Source: DAHUYF01 sp963838385
GTDB taxonomy: Bacteria > Pseudomonadota > Alphaproteobacteria > ATCC43930 > CGMCC-115725
Direction of reading: 5' to 3'
Length of the DNA stretch: 64,000 bases
NCBI GenBank assembly: GCA_963838385.1
Contig: CAWIRE010000006.1
Span: forward strand, 124,001-188,000
Below the pieces are notes generated by a model. The model had not been told where the DNA came from. It saw nothing but the letters and a program-made list of their open reading frames with translations, and made no database searches. The position numbers were made by a program, and so were the translations under genes. Below are positions 32,895 to 41,714 of the stretch, in pieces (positions within the stretch are counted from its first letter, which is position 1; the number at the start of each line of letters is the position of its first letter).

Positions 32895-34241
32895 TCACAC
32901 CGTCACCCGCTCCGGCTCGCCGGCCGGCGGCACGCTGACCCCCTCCAGCCGGTACTGCTGCAGCTTGTTGCGCAGGGTGCGGATCGAGATGCCGAGGATG
33001 TTGGCGGCGTGGGTGCGGTTGCCGAGGCAATGCTGCAGCGTCTCGAGGATGAGATCGCGCTCGACATCGGCCACGGTGCGGCCGACCATCCCCTGGCGGG
33101 CGCCGATCACGACCGGCGCGGCGGCGGCATCCGTGCCGGGCTTGGCCGCGGTCAGCAGGATGGACTCGGGGCCGAGCTCGTCGCCGCGCGCCAGCAGCAC
33201 CGCCCGGTGCAGGGTGTTCTCGAGCTCGCGCACATTGCCGCGCCAGACATGCTGGTGCAGCATCTCGCGCGCGGCCGGCGCCAGCGGCCGGATGGCCACG
33301 CCGTTCAGCTCGGCGAACTTCTTGGCGAAATGGTCGGCGAGCAGCTCGATGTCCTTGGGCCGCTCGCGCAGCGCCGGGATGCGCAGGTTGACGACGTTGA
33401 GGCGGAAATAGAGGTCTTCGCGGAAGCTGCCCTTGCCCACCTCCTCCTCGAGATCGCGGTTGGAGGTGGCGATGAGGCGGATGTCGACCTTGATCGGCTG
33501 ATGCCCGCCGACGCGGTCGATCTCGCGCTCCTGGATGGCGCGCAGCAGCTTCGCCTGCAGGCGGGTATGCATCTCGCTGATCTCGTCGAGCAGCAGCGTG
33601 CCGCCGTTCGCCTCCTCGAACTTGCCGATGCGCCGCGCCACGGCGCCGGTGAAGGCCCCCTTCTCATGACCGAAAAGCTCGGATTCCAGCAGGTTCTCGG
33701 GGATCGCGGCGCAATTGACGGAGATGAAATTGTGCTTGGCGCGGCGGCTGCGGCGGTGGATGTAGCGCGCCACCACCTCCTTGCCGGTGCCGCTCTCGCC
33801 GGTGATCAGCACGCTGGCCTCCGACGGCGCCACCTGGTCGGCGAGCCGCACCACCTCCGCCATGGCCGGGTCGCGGAAGAGGAAGGCGTGGCTTTCCTGC
33901 GCCACCGCCTCGAGCACGGCGGCGATGAGCTCGGCGTCGGGCGGGAGGGGGATGTACTCCTTGGCCCCCGCCTTGATGGCGCGCACCGCGGCGTCCGCGT
34001 CGGCGCCGATGCCGCAGGCGACGACGGGGACGTTGATGCGCTCCAGCCGCAGGCTCTCGATCATCCGGGCGATGTCGAGCTTGACGTCCATCATCAGCAA
34101 ATCGGCGCCCTGGCCGGAGCGCAGCGCGACGAGGCCGTGCTCGATATCGTCGGCATGGGCGACGGTCGCGCCGCGGGCCATGGCGATCTTGCCGGCGGCA
34201 CTGATATAGCCCTCGAGCGGGCCGATAATGAGCAGACGCAT
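32895..34241 (-). CDS. flbD: FlbD-type sigma-54 activator of flagellar genes
   Basis: This is a 448-residue enhancer-binding protein. Residues 1-115 form a degenerate receiver: the phospho-acceptor-like Asp in LLMMDV remains but the acidic pocket (usual DD near residues 8-9) is missing, as in Caulobacter FlbD. The AAA+ domain (about 130-370) has GESGTGKE (Walker A), the sigma-54-contact loop GAFTGA, and GGTLLLDEIS (Walker B). A Fis-type helix-turn-helix (ANILGISIRTLRNKLQQY) ends the protein. FlbD activates class III/IV flagellar genes from sigma-54 promoters; matching promoters and dyads lie at 46.2-48.5 kb. The gene sits in the fliF-fliG-fliH-fliN-flbD order of alphaproteobacteria. Confidence 0.93.
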   Translation of the reverse strand: MRLLIIGPLEGYISAAGKIAMARGATVAHADDIEHGLVALRSGQGADLLMMDVKLDIARMIESLRLERINVPVVACGIGADADAAVRAIKAGAKEYIPLPPDAELIAAVLEAVAQESHAFLFRDPAMAEVVRLADQVAPSEASVLITGESGTGKEVVARYIHRRSRRAKHNFISVNCAAIPENLLESELFGHEKGAFTGAVARRIGKFEEANGGTLLLDEISEMHTRLQAKLLRAIQEREIDRVGGHQPIKVDIRLIATSNRDLEEEVGKGSFREDLYFRLNVVNLRIPALRERPKDIELLADHFAKKFAELNGVAIRPLAPAAREMLHQHVWRGNVRELENTLHRAVLLARGDELGPESILLTAAKPGTDAAAAPVVIGARQGMVGRTVADVERDLILETLQHCLGNRTHAANILGISIRTLRNKLQQYRLEGVSVPPAGEPERVTV

Positions 34242-34257
34242 CGTGGTGACCTCTTCT

Positions 34258-34581
34258 TTAGGCGCGATCGGCCTTGACGATTTCCGTCATGGTGACGCCG
34301 AGCCGCTCGTCGACGACGACGACCTCCCCGCGCGCCACCAGCCGGTTGTTGACGTAGATGTCGATGGCCTCTCCGACCTTGCGGTCGAGCTCGACGACGG
34401 CGCCGCGGCCGAGCTTCAGCAGCTGGCTCACCTGCATGGTGGCGCGGCCGAGCACGGCGGAGATCTGGACCGGGATGTCGTAGACGGCCTCCAGATCCTT
34501 GGCGTTCTGCGGCCGGGCCTCGGCGCTGTTGCCCTGGTCGCCGTCGAGCTCGTCGAGCTGCAGATTATGGGGATCACTCAT
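34258..34581 (-). CDS. fliN: Flagellar motor switch protein FliN
   Basis: FliN is a 107-residue C-ring protein. After an acidic, variable N-terminus comes the SpoA domain with YDIPVQISAVLGRATM, LLKLGRGAVVELDRKVGE and DIYVNNRLVARGEVVVVDERLGVTMTEIV, all near-consensus. It forms the bottom of the motor C-ring with FliM and FliG and interacts with FliH during export. Its start overlaps the end of fliH by eight bases. Confidence 0.94.
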   Translation of the reverse strand: MSDPHNLQLDELDGDQGNSAEARPQNAKDLEAVYDIPVQISAVLGRATMQVSQLLKLGRGAVVELDRKVGEAIDIYVNNRLVARGEVVVVDERLGVTMTEIVKADRA

Positions 34582-35248
34582 GACCGTTCTCCTGCGGGGG
34601 GCTCGTACCCGGGACTGGGATGGAGTCGAGAGCGCGAGCCAGCGCCCCGTCGATGTCGTGTATCAGGCGCCGCGTCTCGCGCTCGGCGCCGCCTTCGGCC
34701 CATTCGACGCGCGCATCGTCCGGGCCCAGCGCCGGGTCGGCCAGCAGCACGATCTTGCCGGCGAAGCCGCCGGCCTGGGCGAAGCCGGCGATGCGCTCCT
34801 GCATCGTCTCGAAGACGCCGTCGGCGACGCGCACCACGAGCCGCGGCTCGTCGAAGGCCTCGCGCAGGCATTGCGCGACCATGGTCTCGATCTCGAGCAG
34901 CGGCGCCTTGCGGCAGAGCGCCGGCACGGTCTTGGCGAGCACCGCGCGGAGCGCCTCGAGGGCGGCCCGCTGCGCCTCCTCGGCATAGCGCGCCCGGGTC
35001 GCCAGCATCACCTTGATGGCGAGCGCCATGCTCGACATGGCGCCGGCGACCCGCGCCTCGGTCGATTGCGCGGCCTCGGCAAAGGCGGCGGCGCGGCCCG
35101 CGGCGGTGCCGTCGGCGCGCGCCGCCGCGAGCTCGGCGGCCGAGAAGGTCGGCTCCGGCGGCGGCGGCGGTGGCTTGCGCGCGCTCGCGCGGGCCGCCTC
35201 CGGCAGGTCGAAGGACTGTTCGAAGAGGAATTTGTGCGGCACGCTCAT
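34574..35248 (-). CDS. fliH: FliH-like regulator of the flagellar export ATPase
   Basis: This is a 224-residue FliH/FlbE-type protein. The Pro-rich N-terminal stretch (KPPPPPPEP near residues 25-33) and an Ala/Glu-rich coiled-coil segment precede a FliH/YscL-like C-terminal domain (VPALCRKAPLLEIETMVAQCLREAF; VADGVFETMQERI). It is expected to bind FliI and FliN; in Caulobacter the homologue FlbE also works with FlbD. The ATG at 35248 lies eight bases after the fliG stop; the longer open frame into fliG is a shadow. Conservation is low, as is normal for FliH, so the name rests partly on gene order. Confidence 0.8.
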   Translation of the reverse strand: MSVPHKFLFEQSFDLPEAARASARKPPPPPPEPTFSAAELAAARADGTAAGRAAAFAEAAQSTEARVAGAMSSMALAIKVMLATRARYAEEAQRAALEALRAVLAKTVPALCRKAPLLEIETMVAQCLREAFDEPRLVVRVADGVFETMQERIAGFAQAGGFAGKIVLLADPALGPDDARVEWAEGGAERETRRLIHDIDGALARALDSIPVPGTSPPQENGHE

Positions 35249-35256
35249 GGCCGGGC

Positions 35257-36282
35257 TCAATAAACCAGCTCGTCTTCGGCGCCGCCGTCGGCGATGACGA
35301 TCTCGCCGCGCGCGGCGAGATCCTTGGCGAGCGCCACGAGATAGGCCTGCGCCTCCTCGACGTCCTTGAGCCGGACCGGTCCCATCGAGGCGATCTCCTC
35401 GCGCAGCAGCTTGCCGGCGCGCTCGGACATGTTGGCGAAGAAGAGGTCGCGCAGCGCCTCGGACGCGCCCTTGAGCGCCAGCGGCATCTTCTCCTTCGCG
35501 GCGTTGCGCAGGATGCCCTGGATCGCCATGCCGTCGAGCTTGGCGAGATCCTCGAAGGTGAACATGAGGGCCTTGATGCGCTCGGCGCTGTCGCGGTTGC
35601 GCTCTTCCAGCGCGGTGAGGAAGCGCGTCTCGGTGTTGCGGTCCAGGCTGTTGAAGATCTCGGCGATGAGCTCGTGCGAGTCCCGCCGGTTGGTGCGGGC
35701 CAGGCTCGAGAAGAATTCGTTCCTGAGCGTGCGCTCGACGTCGTCGAGCACCTCCTTCTGCACCGCCTCCATGCGCAGCATGCGCATGATGACCTCCATG
35801 GCGAAGCTTTCCGGCAGCTGCGTCAGCACGCGCCCGGCATGCTCGGACTTGATCTTGGAAAGCACGACCGCGACGGTCTGCGGGTACTCGTTCTTGAGGT
35901 AGTTGGCGAGCACCGTCTCGTTGACGTTGCCGAGCTTGTCCCACATGGTGCGGCCGGCGGGGCCGCGGATCTCCTCCATGATGGTATTGACCCGGTCCTG
36001 GCCCAGCACCTTGGCGAGCAGCCGCTCGGTGCTCTCATAGGTGCCGACCAGCGAACCGGTGGCGGAGATCTGCTCGGCGAACTCGACGAACAGCCGCTCG
36101 ACGATGTTCGAGCTGACCGTGCCGAGATTGGCCATGGTCTGCGAGATCTCCTTGATCTCCTCGTCGTCCATCAGGGAGAAGAGGCGCGCCGTATGATCCT
36201 CGCCGAGCGCCAGCATCAGGATCGCGGCCTTCTCCGGCCCGGTGAGGGTGCGGAGGTCTTCGCGGACGCGCATGGTGGCCAT
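35257..36282 (-). CDS. fliG: Flagellar motor switch protein FliG
   Basis: FliG is the 341-residue rotor protein that couples the stator to rotation. The N-terminal domain (LTGPEKAAILMLALGEDHTARLF) binds FliF; the middle holds an EHPQ-region equivalent (KNEYPQTVAVVLSKI near 130); the C-terminal domain (FTFEDLAKLDGMAIQGILRN, ALKGASEALRDLFFANMSERAGKLLREEI) has the charged torque helix. The length is normal. It lies 15 bases after fliF and eight before fliH on the same strand. Confidence 0.96.
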   Translation of the reverse strand: MATMRVREDLRTLTGPEKAAILMLALGEDHTARLFSLMDDEEIKEISQTMANLGTVSSNIVERLFVEFAEQISATGSLVGTYESTERLLAKVLGQDRVNTIMEEIRGPAGRTMWDKLGNVNETVLANYLKNEYPQTVAVVLSKIKSEHAGRVLTQLPESFAMEVIMRMLRMEAVQKEVLDDVERTLRNEFFSSLARTNRRDSHELIAEIFNSLDRNTETRFLTALEERNRDSAERIKALMFTFEDLAKLDGMAIQGILRNAAKEKMPLALKGASEALRDLFFANMSERAGKLLREEIASMGPVRLKDVEEAQAYLVALAKDLAARGEIVIADGGAEDELVY

Positions 36283-36297
36283 CGCCGGATCCTCCGC

Positions 36298-37968
36298 TCA
36301 GGCGCCCTGGTACATCCAGGAGCGGACGATGGCGACCGCTTCCTCCGGATGCTTCTCGACGATCTCGCCGACCTTGCGGATGCTCGATGCGGCGACGCGG
36401 CCTTCGACCTGGCCGATATCGATCATCTTGTCGGACGAGCCGTCCTCGCCGGCGGCCGCGATCGCGCCGCCGGCCGCCGCGGCGAGCGCCGGGCTCAGCC
36501 CGGCCGGCGCCGGCAGCGCCGGCGTTCCCGCGCCCCCCACCTGGCCCGGCAGCAGATGCGCGCCTTCGGCGGCGGCGGCGCTGTTCTCCAGCACGCGCAT
36601 CAGCAGCGGGCGGATGACGAGCAGGATGAAGAGCACGGCCACGACGGCGATGACCAGCATCTCGCCCATCTTGACGATGTCGGCGCGTTCGAAGCCCAGG
36701 ATGTTCGCGGGCGGCGGCGGCGCGACCTCGTCGCCGCCGGCAAATTGCATGTTCACGAGATCGACCGTGTCGCCGCGTTTCTCGTCATAGCCCACGGCCG
36801 TGCGGACCAGCGCGGTGAGCTGCTTCAGCTCCTCGGGCGAGCGTGGCTTATAGGTGCGGGTGCCGTCGGCGGCGACGGTATAGACGCCATCGACCAGAAC
36901 CGCGACCGAGAGCCGCCGCACCACGCCGGTGTCGCGCACCTGGCTGCGCGTCGTCTCGCCGATCTCGTAATTGGTCGTCTCCTCGGTGCGCGCGGTCTTG
37001 CTGCGGCTGCCGTTGCCCGCGGCGGCGGTCGGCGCGTTGGGCAGGTTGGTCTGCACCGTGACGGGCTGGTCGCTGCTGTCGCTGCTGTCGCTGCTGTCGT
37101 TGACCGTCTGGGTCGAGCGCGCGACCTGCTGGTCGGGGTCGAAGCTCTTGGAATTGGTGGTGATGCGGTCGAAATCCATGTCGGCGTGGACGTTGACGCG
37201 CGCCTTTCCGGGGCCGACGGTGCGCTCGAGCAGGTCCTCGACGTTGTGCGACAGCCGGGTCTCGTAGTTGACGCGCTGCTCCTCGGCGGAGCTGGCAAGC
37301 GCCGCCTCGCTGGTGTCGCCGTCGCCGCGCGCCAGCAGATTGCCGTCGCCGTCGATGATCGACACCCGCGTCGGCTTCAGGCTCGGCACGGCGGAGGCGA
37401 CGAGGTACTGGATCGCCGCCACCTGCGACTTGGCCAGCCGTTCGGCGCCGCGCATCTTGATGACGATCGCGGCGCTCGGCTCCTGCATCTCGCGCGAGAA
37501 CATCTCGCGTCGCGGCAGCACGAGATGAACCCGCGCCGATTGCACCGAATTGATCGAGGAGATGGTGCGTGCCAGCTCGCCTTCGAGCGCGCGCAGCTGG
37601 TTGATGTTCTGCACCAGGCTCGACGTGCCCAGCGCGTCGCTCTTGTCGAAGATCTCGTAGCCGATCGAGCCGCCATGCGGCAATCCCGCCTCGGCCATGG
37701 TCATGCGCAGCTTCGCCACCTGGTCGGCCGGCACCAGGAGCTGCGTGCCATCGCCCTTGATCTGGTAGGGCACGCCCATCGCGTCGAGCTTCTGTACGAT
37801 CTGGCCGCTGTCGTGCAGCTCGAGGTCGCTGTAGAGCAGGGCCATGCCGGGCTGCGCGATGCGCGTGGTGATGAAGGCGAAGAACGCGATCATCGCCACG
37901 GTTACGCCGCCGATCATGGCGAGCCGCACGGGGCCGAGGCCACGAAGAGTCTGAAGCAGGCCGTTCAC
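36298..37968 (-). CDS. fliF: Flagellar MS-ring protein FliF
   Basis: FliF is the 556-residue MS-ring protein. One span is near the N-terminus (about 17-36) and one near the C-terminus (about 443-465). Ring-building motifs are complete: LLYSDLELHDSGQIVQKLD, YQIKGDGTQLLVPADQV, LEGELARTISSINSVQSARVHLVLPRREMF and VGPGKARVNVHADMDFD (given here as separate pieces of the chain). The C-terminal tail (VGEIVEKHPEEAVAIVRSWM) binds FliG. A run of SSDSSDSSD repeats occurs near residue 300 in the periplasmic loop. It heads the fliF-fliG-fliH-fliN-flbD run; the gap before it contains three small hairpins. Confidence 0.96.
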   Translation of the reverse strand: MNGLLQTLRGLGPVRLAMIGGVTVAMIAFFAFITTRIAQPGMALLYSDLELHDSGQIVQKLDAMGVPYQIKGDGTQLLVPADQVAKLRMTMAEAGLPHGGSIGYEIFDKSDALGTSSLVQNINQLRALEGELARTISSINSVQSARVHLVLPRREMFSREMQEPSAAIVIKMRGAERLAKSQVAAIQYLVASAVPSLKPTRVSIIDGDGNLLARGDGDTSEAALASSAEEQRVNYETRLSHNVEDLLERTVGPGKARVNVHADMDFDRITTNSKSFDPDQQVARSTQTVNDSSDSSDSSDQPVTVQTNLPNAPTAAAGNGSRSKTARTEETTNYEIGETTRSQVRDTGVVRRLSVAVLVDGVYTVAADGTRTYKPRSPEELKQLTALVRTAVGYDEKRGDTVDLVNMQFAGGDEVAPPPPANILGFERADIVKMGEMLVIAVVAVLFILLVIRPLLMRVLENSAAAAEGAHLLPGQVGGAGTPALPAPAGLSPALAAAAGGAIAAAGEDGSSDKMIDIGQVEGRVAASSIRKVGEIVEKHPEEAVAIVRSWMYQGA

Positions 37969-38166
37969 TGTCGCTCGCCTCGCCGATCAACCAAACGGGC
38001 TCATCGCCCGCAGGAGACCCTAGCGGCGATTGGGTGAATAACCGGTAAAGAGGCGGCAGTTTTTACCCAGGGGGGAGGCAGGAATTTCCTATCCGGCCGA
38101 CCGATCGAAAAGCAGGGCGGAGTAGAGGCGTCGATGGATTTTGCTAGCCCGCTCTGTGCGGCTCCC

Positions 38167-38255
38167 GCGGTTGCTGCGCAACCGCTGACGCCGCCGCGGA
38201 CGAACGCTGCGCGTTCGCTCGGACGCCGCCTCGAGACGAGTTCGCCTGCGGCGAA
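38167..38255. repeat. Cluster of three perfect hairpins with identical TGC triloops
   Basis: Three dyads follow one another: GCGGTTGC-TGC-GCAACCGC (38167-38185), CGAACGC-TGC-GCGTTCG (38201-38217) and TTCGCC-TGC-GGCGAA (38241-38255). They sit between sciP and fliF. A fourth of the same design (CGAGCGC-TGC-GCGCTCG) is at 61474-61490. The stems differ but the loop is constant. They may be transcript-end or stability structures, or a dispersed element. Confidence 0.7.
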
Positions 38256-38260
38256 TTCGC

Positions 38261-38557
38261 CTAGCGTTCGGTCTCTCGATAATCCTGGAGGCGGGTGACG
38301 CGCAGGCCGGGAAGGCCATGGCTGTCGACCAGGCGCTGCCAGGAGAGGAACTCCTCGATCGACAGCGTGTAGCGACGGCAGGCTTCTTCGAGGCTGATGA
38401 TGCCGGCGCGCACGGCCGCGACCACCTCCGCCTTGCGGCGGATGACCCACCGCTTGGTGTCGGGCGGCGGCAAGCTGTCGAGCGACGCGATCGGTCCGAC
38501 AACATCGAGCCAATCGATCGGTGCGGCGGCGAGCGAGGAAGGTGCGTCTGTCTTCAC
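38261..38557 (-). CDS. sciP: SciP-like CtrA inhibitor (DUF1153)
   Basis: This is a 98-residue protein with the highly conserved DUF1153 core: RWVIRRKAEVVAAVRAGIIS then LEEACRRYTLSIEEFLSWQ (about residues 36-74), a winged-helix-like fold. In Caulobacter, SciP binds CtrA and blocks activation of CtrA-dependent promoters in G1; CtrA drives the top of the flagellar hierarchy. Its place just ahead of the fliF run fits that link. Near-CtrA-type half-sites lie upstream. The N-terminal 30 residues are variable, as in relatives, and the start at 38557 is the first ATG in frame. Confidence 0.88.
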   Translation of the reverse strand: MKTDAPSSLAAAPIDWLDVVGPIASLDSLPPPDTKRWVIRRKAEVVAAVRAGIISLEEACRRYTLSIEEFLSWQRLVDSHGLPGLRVTRLQDYRETER

Positions 38558-38606
38558 GGTTGTCGCAGCGTCTGTTCGTGTAACCGGAAGTCTAGGGGGG
38601 CCCCAC

Positions 38607-38634
38607 TTAACAAAGCCCTAAAAGCGTTGGTTAA
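38607..38634. promoter_or_regulatory. Possible CtrA boxes (TTAA-N7-CTAA, AAAA-N7-TTAA)
   Basis: TTAA (38607-38610), CTAA (38618-38621) and TTAA (38631-38634) are spaced by seven bases or nearly so, close to the CtrA consensus TTAA-N7-TTAA. They lie 50-77 bases before sciP, on the upstream side, and about 200 bases before the divergent glycosyltransferase. Each box has one or more mismatches. Confidence 0.4.
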
Positions 38635-38835
38635 CGCGCTGACCGCTTTGCCTAAAATCCCAGCGATCGGGCGGACTGCGCGGTGCGGCAAAGGTGCTGC
38701 CGGATGAAGGCGATGCGGGGATTTCCGGACATGGCGGCGCAGCCGCTTCACCCGGCGTTAATCATGAACGCCTATAAATCCGCCTCGCCGGTCGCGCGCG
38801 CGACGTGCCGCGACCTCAGTCGGAGAGAGTGAGCG

Positions 38836-40518
38836 ATGCCTGCTCCGCCCGTCGCCGCGGCGGCCCGTTCCCCAAGCGCCGTCCGTTCCCAAGCGGCGGT
38901 CGTCGCCTTCACCGCGGCCGATTACGACATTTCGGGAGACGTGGCCGGGCGCCGATCGGCCTCGGCCGGCTTTCTTGCCGCCTATCTGCGTCACGCCGGG
39001 CCCAATCCGTTGACCTGCCTGATCCACGAGACCGAGGACGCGGCGGCGCTGCGCGACTTCGTCGCCCCGCGGCCGGTCGACTGCATCGCGCTCGGCCAAT
39101 TGCCCCGGCTCGCCGAGATCGGCACCCTCTATACGCCGGGGCCGGAGCTCTCCCGCTATGCCTGGCTGCGCCGCGGCCTGGACCAGCGGTCCTTCTCGCT
39201 GGTGGGGGTGACGCACACGCTCTCCGACAAGCATGCGATGGACGCCATCGGCCGCCTCCTCACCGCGCCGGTCCAGCAGTGGGACGCGCTGGTCTGCACG
39301 ACGACGGTGGCAAAGCGGGCGGTCGAGCGCGCGCTCGAGGAGTATGATGCCTATTTCGAGAGCCTCGCCGGCGCCCGCCTCGGCTGCCGCGTGCGCCTGC
39401 CGGTGATCCCGCTGGGGGTCGATTGCGACGCCTTCCTCGCCGGCGAGGGCGAGCGCGCCGCCTTCCGCGCGCGCCACGGCATCCCGCAGGACGCCGCCGT
39501 GCTGCTCTGCATGGGCCGCCTCGATCATGCGGAAAAAGCCAATCCGGTGCCGCTCTACATGGCGGCGCAGCATGTCGCGGAGCGGATCGGGCGTCCGCTC
39601 TGCCTGCTGGAGGTCGGCTGGTTCCGCTCGGACTTCTTCGCCGCGGCCTTTGCCCAGGCGGCGAGCGTGCTGGCGCCATCGGTCAAGCGGATCGTGCTCG
39701 ACAGCCGCCAGGCGGCGAACCGCCGCGCCTGGTTTGCCGCCGACATCTTCGTCTCGCTCGCCGACAGCGTCCAGGAGACCTTCGGCCTGACGCCGATCGA
39801 GGCGATGGCCGCCGGCCTGCCGGTGATCGTCAGCGACTGGGACGGCTATCGCGACACGGTGCGCGACGGCATCGACGGCTTCCGCGTGCCGACGCTGACC
39901 CCGCCCGCCGGCAGCGGCGAGGCGATCGCCTTCGACTACGCGGCGGGCAGCTTCAATCACTCGATGTTCTCCGCGGCGGCGAGCCAGAGCAGCGCGGTGG
40001 ACGTCAAGGCCTGCGCCGAAGCCATGATGCGGCTGATCGCCGAGCCCGAGCTGCGCCGGCGCATGGGCATCGCCGGAAGGCGGCGCGCGCGCGAGGCCTT
40101 CGACTGGCGCGTCGTCATCGCCGCCTATCAGGAGCTGTGGCGGGAGCTCGACGAGCGCCGCCGCTCCTGTCCGGAGACCGCGGCGCTGTCTCCCGGACGT
40201 CCGGCGCGGCCGCTGGAGATGGATCCCTTCGAGCTCTTTTGCGACTGGCCGAGCGACCGGCTTGCGCCGGAGACCGTCCTGGCCTTGCCCGAGGGGGCGA
40301 GCGCGGCGCTGGCCGAGGCGATGCGCGGATTGGGCGCGGCGGCGCCGATGCCGGCGATGCTGCTGGACGACGCGCAGACCGGCCGGATCGTCGCGACGCT
40401 CGAGAAAGGCCCGGCCTCGGCCGGCGATCTCATCGGCCTGCTGGCGCCGGAGCTGCGGCAGGCGGGCTGGCGCACGCTGGCCTGGCTCGCGAAAACCGCG
40501 CTGCTGTCGTGGCGCTGA
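38836..40518 (+). CDS. Glycosyltransferase family 4 in the flagellar region
   Basis: This is a 560-residue GT-B transferase. The C-terminal Rossmann half has VLLCMGRLDHAEKANP (near 225-240), the retaining-enzyme motif ETFGLTPIEAMAAGLPVIVSDWDG (the E-x7-E, near 314-322, here quoted as one stretch of the fold) and GIDGFRVPT. A further 120-residue C-terminal extension of unknown role follows. The start has GGAGAGAG upstream. It is followed 10 bases later by a sulfotransferase gene on the same strand. Flanked by flagellar operons and close to maf and nonulosonate genes, it may decorate flagellin, but a surface glycan role is not excluded. Confidence 0.82.
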   Translation: MPAPPVAAAARSPSAVRSQAAVVAFTAADYDISGDVAGRRSASAGFLAAYLRHAGPNPLTCLIHETEDAAALRDFVAPRPVDCIALGQLPRLAEIGTLYTPGPELSRYAWLRRGLDQRSFSLVGVTHTLSDKHAMDAIGRLLTAPVQQWDALVCTTTVAKRAVERALEEYDAYFESLAGARLGCRVRLPVIPLGVDCDAFLAGEGERAAFRARHGIPQDAAVLLCMGRLDHAEKANPVPLYMAAQHVAERIGRPLCLLEVGWFRSDFFAAAFAQAASVLAPSVKRIVLDSRQAANRRAWFAADIFVSLADSVQETFGLTPIEAMAAGLPVIVSDWDGYRDTVRDGIDGFRVPTLTPPAGSGEAIAFDYAAGSFNHSMFSAAASQSSAVDVKACAEAMMRLIAEPELRRRMGIAGRRRAREAFDWRVVIAAYQELWRELDERRRSCPETAALSPGRPARPLEMDPFELFCDWPSDRLAPETVLALPEGASAALAEAMRGLGAAAPMPAMLLDDAQTGRIVATLEKGPASAGDLIGLLAPELRQAGWRTLAWLAKTALLSWR

Positions 40519-40528
40519 GGAGCCGCCG

Positions 40529-41549
40529 ATGAGTCCCGCCGCGCCGCCGGCGCGCCCGGTCTTCCTGCACAGCGGCTTCCGCTCGGGCAGCACCTGGTTC
40601 TGGCACCGCTTCCGCGCGGCAAGCGGGACCCACGCCTATTACGAGCCCTTCCATGAGCGGCTGGCCGGCCTCACCGTCGAGGCGCTGCCGCGCTACGGCG
40701 CGGATCAATGGGCATCGGGGCATCCGGACCTCGACGCGCCTTATTTCAGCGAGTACCGCGCGCTGCTGCGGCCGGAGGGCGGCGTGCCGCACTACCTGCC
40801 GCGTTTTGCCGCCGCGGCCTATTACGAGACCGCGGCGGAGGAGGCGCAGGCGCGCTACATCCGGAGCCTCGTCGACCATGCGCGCCGGATCGGCAAGGTG
40901 CCGGTCTTGGGATTCTGTCGCTCGCTCGGCCGGGTGCCGTGGTTCCGCGCGCGGGGCGAGGGCGTCAACATCGTCTCCTGGCGCAACCCGTGGGACCAAT
41001 GGGTTTCCTGCCGCGACCAGGCGGTGGCGCAGCAGAACTGGTACTTCCTCTTTCGCTTCGTGCTGTTCGCGAGCTTCGGCGCGCAGCATCCCGCTCGTGT
41101 CACCGTTCTTTGCCGACCTCGGCCTGCCGCCTGCGCCCGAGGGCATCACCACGGCGGAGCTCGCGGCCCTGCTCGCCTGGTTCGAGGCGTCCGACCTGCC
41201 GAGACTGTTCCGCGTCTTCCTGCGCGTCGCCATGCTCGACACGCTGATCTCGATCCAGCATGCCGAGCACGTCGTCGATCTCGATGCGCTGACCGTCGAT
41301 CCCGGGCGGCGGCGCGAAGCCGCCGCTGCGCTCGGCGACCTCACCGGCCTCGCCGATCTGTCGCTCGAGGATTGCGCCCTGCCGCTGAGCGACGGGCCGC
41401 AGGAGGCAGGGGAGGCGGCGCTGCTCGAAGAAGCACTTTCTTTCCTCGCCGGCGCGGGCTGCACGGTCGCGTGCCAATACCCGCTGGCGCTGGCTCGGCT
41501 CGAGCAAGCGCTGACCGAGTGCCTGCGCCGGCCGCGCCGCGTCGCCTGA
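40529..41549 (+). pseudogene. PAPS-dependent sulfotransferase-like protein (single-base frameshift)
   Basis: The N-terminus has a 5'-phosphosulfate loop, HSGFRSGSTWFWHRF (residues 11-25), and a 3'-phosphate-binding motif SWRNPWDQWVSC (about 151-162), the two PAPS-binding signatures. The frame breaks at CCC 41090-41092; with CC, FGAQHP joins LVSPFFADLGLPPAPEG and continues to 41549 (339 residues). The start has GAGGAG upstream. It follows the GT4 gene by ten bases, so a sulfated glycan is suggested; glycan sulfation in a flagellar locus is uncommon. The acceptor is unknown. The break is again a homopolymer-type insertion. Confidence 0.72.
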
Positions 41550-41641
41550 ACGATCCGCCGTAAGCACGCTGAGAAAAAATCTGCAAGCGCTCGGTGCTTC
41601 CCCGGCGATTGACGCTGAGCCTGCGACAACCCCCCACCCCG

Positions 41642-41667
41642 ACCCTCCCCCTCAAGAGGGAGGGGGT
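41642..41667. repeat. C/G-rich imperfect hairpin between convergent genes
   Basis: ACCCTCCCCCTC-AA-GAGGGAGGGGGT forms a 12-pair stem with one mismatch and one wobble. It sits between the convergent sulfotransferase and flgE genes. No T-run follows on either strand, so it is probably a dispersed palindromic repeat rather than a classic terminator. Confidence 0.55.
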
Positions 41668-41714
41668 AGGAGGGGGGCGAAGGCGAAAGCTCCTAGATCA
41701 ACGCTCGGCCGCGA

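Noticed and set aside
41630..41680. A G-quadruplex or terminator at the G-rich tract before flgE
   Set aside because: The imperfect hairpin is better explained as a dispersed repeat; no T-run follows on either strand.
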